Below, piece by piece: positions 63,893-64,000 of a stretch of 64,000 nucleotides of DNA. A program made the position numbers and the translations under genes. How positions within the stretch are numbered: the first letter of the stretch is position 1; every line of letters starts with the position of its first letter. Origin of the DNA: Nipponacmea schrenckii (taxonomy: Eukaryota; Mollusca; Gastropoda; Lottiidae); contig JAUJPP010000007.1 in NCBI GenBank assembly GCA_030562195.1, positions 4,030,001 to 4,094,000 of the forward strand, written 5' to 3'. The notes below the pieces were generated by a model. That model made no database searches, was not told where the DNA came from, and was given only the letters and a program-made list of their open reading frames with translations.

Positions 63893-64000
63893 ATAAGGCT
63901 TTATCGTTATTGATGTACAAAAAAATGGAAATAATATTGCTTCACATGAAGGATTAGATGATCTATATGAAGAGTACAGCTCTATATCTTGTATGGAACT
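63893..64000 (+). other. Possible start of a further exon, cut by the window end
   Basis: After stops in all frames the last ~105 bases stay open as ...NNIASHEGLDDLYEEYSSIS..., acidic and protein-like in composition. A possible but weak acceptor is 'caataag' at 63891-63897; a better one at about 63878 (tttttattag) leads into stops. It is too short to name. Confidence 0.25.

Overview
This is a 64 kb piece of an AT-rich animal nuclear genome with long introns, many tandem repeats and non-autonomous mobile elements. The protein families and the repeat types point to a lophotrochozoan, most likely a mollusc. One clue is interspersed ~150-160 bp units with phrases such as 'caagggcaataactca' and a closing 'gacggacggac'. 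Species cannot be fixed from the sequence alone. I see no bacterial, viral or CRISPR content.

Two protein genes are supported exon by exon, with GT-AG splice sites and matching intron phases. (1) On the minus strand, 11311 down to 1344, an 18-exon gene encodes a CFAP99-like ciliary/flagellar protein of about 661 residues. It has a globular N-terminal part followed by a long charged coiled coil. Exon 4 carries an apparent one-base deletion in a T7 run that breaks the frame; the rest of the gene is intact. (2) On the plus strand, 12055 to 58713, a multi-exon gene encodes an NDRG-family protein of the divergent type known in nematodes as ZK1073.1. It is an alpha/beta-hydrolase fold with the nucleophile serine position replaced by Gly. 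It has two alternative 5' ends (MSTGV... at 12055/12750 and MEPLE at 13976), a 23.8 kb intron, an unreported-looking 48-nt in-frame cassette exon at 49714-49761, and a possible frame-breaking (poison) exon at 35432-35490.

The two genes are head to head: the first CFAP99 coding exon and the first NDRG coding exon lie about 740 bp apart, so the intervening DNA is a candidate shared promoter. A second NDRG promoter at about 13.3-13.98 kb contains YY1-like, octamer-like and TCACGTGA sites.

Layout: 1-1343, CFAP99 3' flank; 1344-11311, CFAP99; 11312-12054, divergent promoter; 12055-14262, NDRG 5' exons; 14263-38059, large first common intron with MITE-like elements and a 16-bp minisatellite; 38060-58713, remaining NDRG exons. 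That last stretch also holds a 1.2 kb terminal-inverted-repeat element, a GC-rich minisatellite, a 29-bp array and a 160-bp unit element. 58714 to about 60.4 kb is the 3' UTR. From about 60.5 to 63.35 kb there are three kinds of tandem repeat (35 bp, ~150 bp, 30 bp). The last 100 bases may hold the start of a further exon.

There is no evidence of a novel multi-gene system. The most worthwhile leads are the cassette exon, the CFAP99 frame break, the exon-1-like sequence upstream of CFAP99, the dual NDRG promoters and the TIR element.
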